From NCBI GenBank assembly GCA_910583765.1, contig CAJTYS010000043.1:1-30841 (forward strand): a stretch of 30,841 nt of DNA, written 5' to 3'. The position numbers and the translations under genes were made by a program. Each line of letters opens with the position of its first letter. Position 1 is the first letter of the stretch. The notes under the pieces were generated by a model. That model made no database searches. It was not told where the DNA came from and worked only from the letters and a program-made list of their open reading frames with translations. This document shows, piece after piece, positions 30,201-30,841 of the stretch. This stretch comes from an uncultured Eubacteriales bacterium. GTDB lineage: Bacteria; Bacillota; Clostridia; Peptostreptococcales; Anaerovoracaceae.

Positions 30201-30841
30201 TTATCCGATTTTCTTCTTCACGGTCTCCATTTCTCGTTCCAGCCTGTTCAGCCTCATTCTTACCATTTCATCGTCTTCTTTCATTTTTAGGACTTCATTT
30301 ATCTTTCTGGACAAATCCAAATGTCCTTCCACGATGATTTGTATGCTCCGATCCGTTTCATTTTCCAAAGTGACTTTGACTCCCCTGATTTCCTCTTCCA
30401 AACCGGTTTTAACTTCTCGGATTTCTCCACGCAAAGTAGCTTTGGTATCCTCGATTTTCCCTTCTAAACCAGTCTGAACCGCTTCAATCTTGCCTTCCAG
30501 ATCTGTCCGGACTTCCTGAATCTCTCCCCGCAGCGTGGTTTTCGTCTCTTCGATCTCTTCCTTCAAATCGGTCTTGACATCTTCGATCTTACCCTCCAGA
30601 TCTGCTCTGACTTCCTGGATTTCTCCCCGCAAGGTGGTTTTCGTCTCTTCGATTTCTTCTTTCAATTCGGTCTTGACACCTTCGATCTTACCCTCCAGAT
30701 CTGCTCTGACTTCCTGAATCTCTCCCCGCAGGGTGGTTTTCGTCTCTTCGATTTCTTCTTTCAAATCTGTCTTGACACCTTCGATTTTGCCTTCCAGATC
30801 TGTTCTGACTTCCTGAATCTCTCCCCGCAGGGTGGTTTTCG
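30201..30841 (-). CDS. Hendecad-repeat coiled-coil protein (5' end outside window)
   Basis: At least 213 codons, open to the right edge, so the start is missing. The protein is built of 33-residue units, each of three 11-residue repeats (KEEIEETKTTL, RGEIQEVRADL, EGKIEGVKTEL), meaning a right-handed hendecad coiled coil. The units then fade into a conserved-looking C-terminus (SIQIIVEGHLDLSRKINEVL, then RLNRLEREMETVKKKIG) like that of small coiled-coil proteins common in clostridia. No membrane segment is seen. Function unknown; a structural or scaffold role is inferred. The internal TTG at 30764 is not the start, because the repeats continue upstream. Confidence 0.8.
   Translation of the reverse strand, partial: KTTLRGEIQEVRTDLEGKIEGVKTDLKEEIEETKTTLRGEIQEVRADLEGKIEGVKTELKEEIEETKTTLRGEIQEVRADLEGKIEDVKTDLKEEIEETKTTLRGEIQEVRTDLEGKIEAVQTGLEGKIEDTKATLRGEIREVKTGLEEEIRGVKVTLENETDRSIQIIVEGHLDLSRKINEVLKMKEDDEMVRMRLNRLEREMETVKKKIG
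30366..30841 (-). repeat. 99-bp tandem coding repeats
   Basis: Units at 30663-30761, 30564-30662, 30465-30563 and a diverged one at 30366-30464, plus a partial unit to the edge. The first two are nearly identical in DNA, indicating recent unit duplication. Confidence 0.9.

Noticed and set aside
30366..30841. 99-bp repeats as a CRISPR or intergenic satellite
   Set aside because: They keep one open frame and encode a regular 33-residue coiled-coil period, so they are coding repeats.

Overview
The window looks like chromosomal DNA from an anaerobic member of the Clostridia (Bacillota). Reasons: strong GGAGG ribosome-binding sites, TTG and GTG starts, a SpoVT-type sporulation regulator, HU and RqcP in the neighbourhood typical of Firmicutes, DUF421/DUF4363, DUF4037/DUF4125 and 2-hydroxyacyl-CoA dehydratase activase-type proteins. 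I cannot name a species. No rRNA, tRNA, CRISPR array, insertion sequence or complete prophage was seen.

Layout. 1-1260: a pyrimidine-rich edge, then a DUF421-DUF4363 membrane operon. 1297-4200 (minus): three coupled genes that together resemble the long fused acyl-CoA dehydratase activase proteins of other clostridia, split into three. 4256-9641 (minus): rqcP, hup, a lipid II/polysaccharide flippase, mtaD and a cardiolipin synthase; spoVT (9804-10295) points the other way. This is a rearranged form of the Firmicutes spoVT-spoVB-mazG-hup-rqcP neighbourhood, with mazG absent. 10296-13090: an accessory, AT-rich stretch with a long-armed stem-loop, two decayed gene fragments, a small XRE regulator and a tandem pair of about 600-bp cassettes, each with two promoters, a 5' hairpin, one tiny gene and a terminator. 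13094-18146 (minus): a secreted carboxylesterase lipoprotein, a seven-helix LuxR-type regulator and a MecA-like penicillin-binding protein whose promoter carries two BlaI/MecI-type dyads. 18175-20574 (minus): DUF445 and dgt. 20875-24069: a saccharopine dehydrogenase-family gene divergent from an AraC regulator with a degenerate GH39-like C-terminus. 24198-27219: a small membrane protein, then a TPR - DUF4037 nucleotidyltransferase-like - DUF4125 operon. 27492-30841: an EamA transporter, a DUF4143 ATPase behind duplicated promoter-like repeats, and the 3' part of a gene encoding an 11-residue-repeat coiled coil.

How the genes work together. The left half mixes housekeeping functions (nucleoid, ribosome rescue, envelope lipids, SAH salvage) with sporulation genes. 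The PBP-LuxR pair looks like an inducible cell-wall response. The strongest candidates for undescribed biology are the duplicated small-protein cassettes with a compensated leader hairpin, the TPR-DUF4037-DUF4125 operon, the ribosome-binding site buried in a terminator-like stem ahead of the activase operon, and the mecA-like gene with BlaI-type operators but no repressor gene in view. All functions are read from sequence patterns and family knowledge; no search was run.
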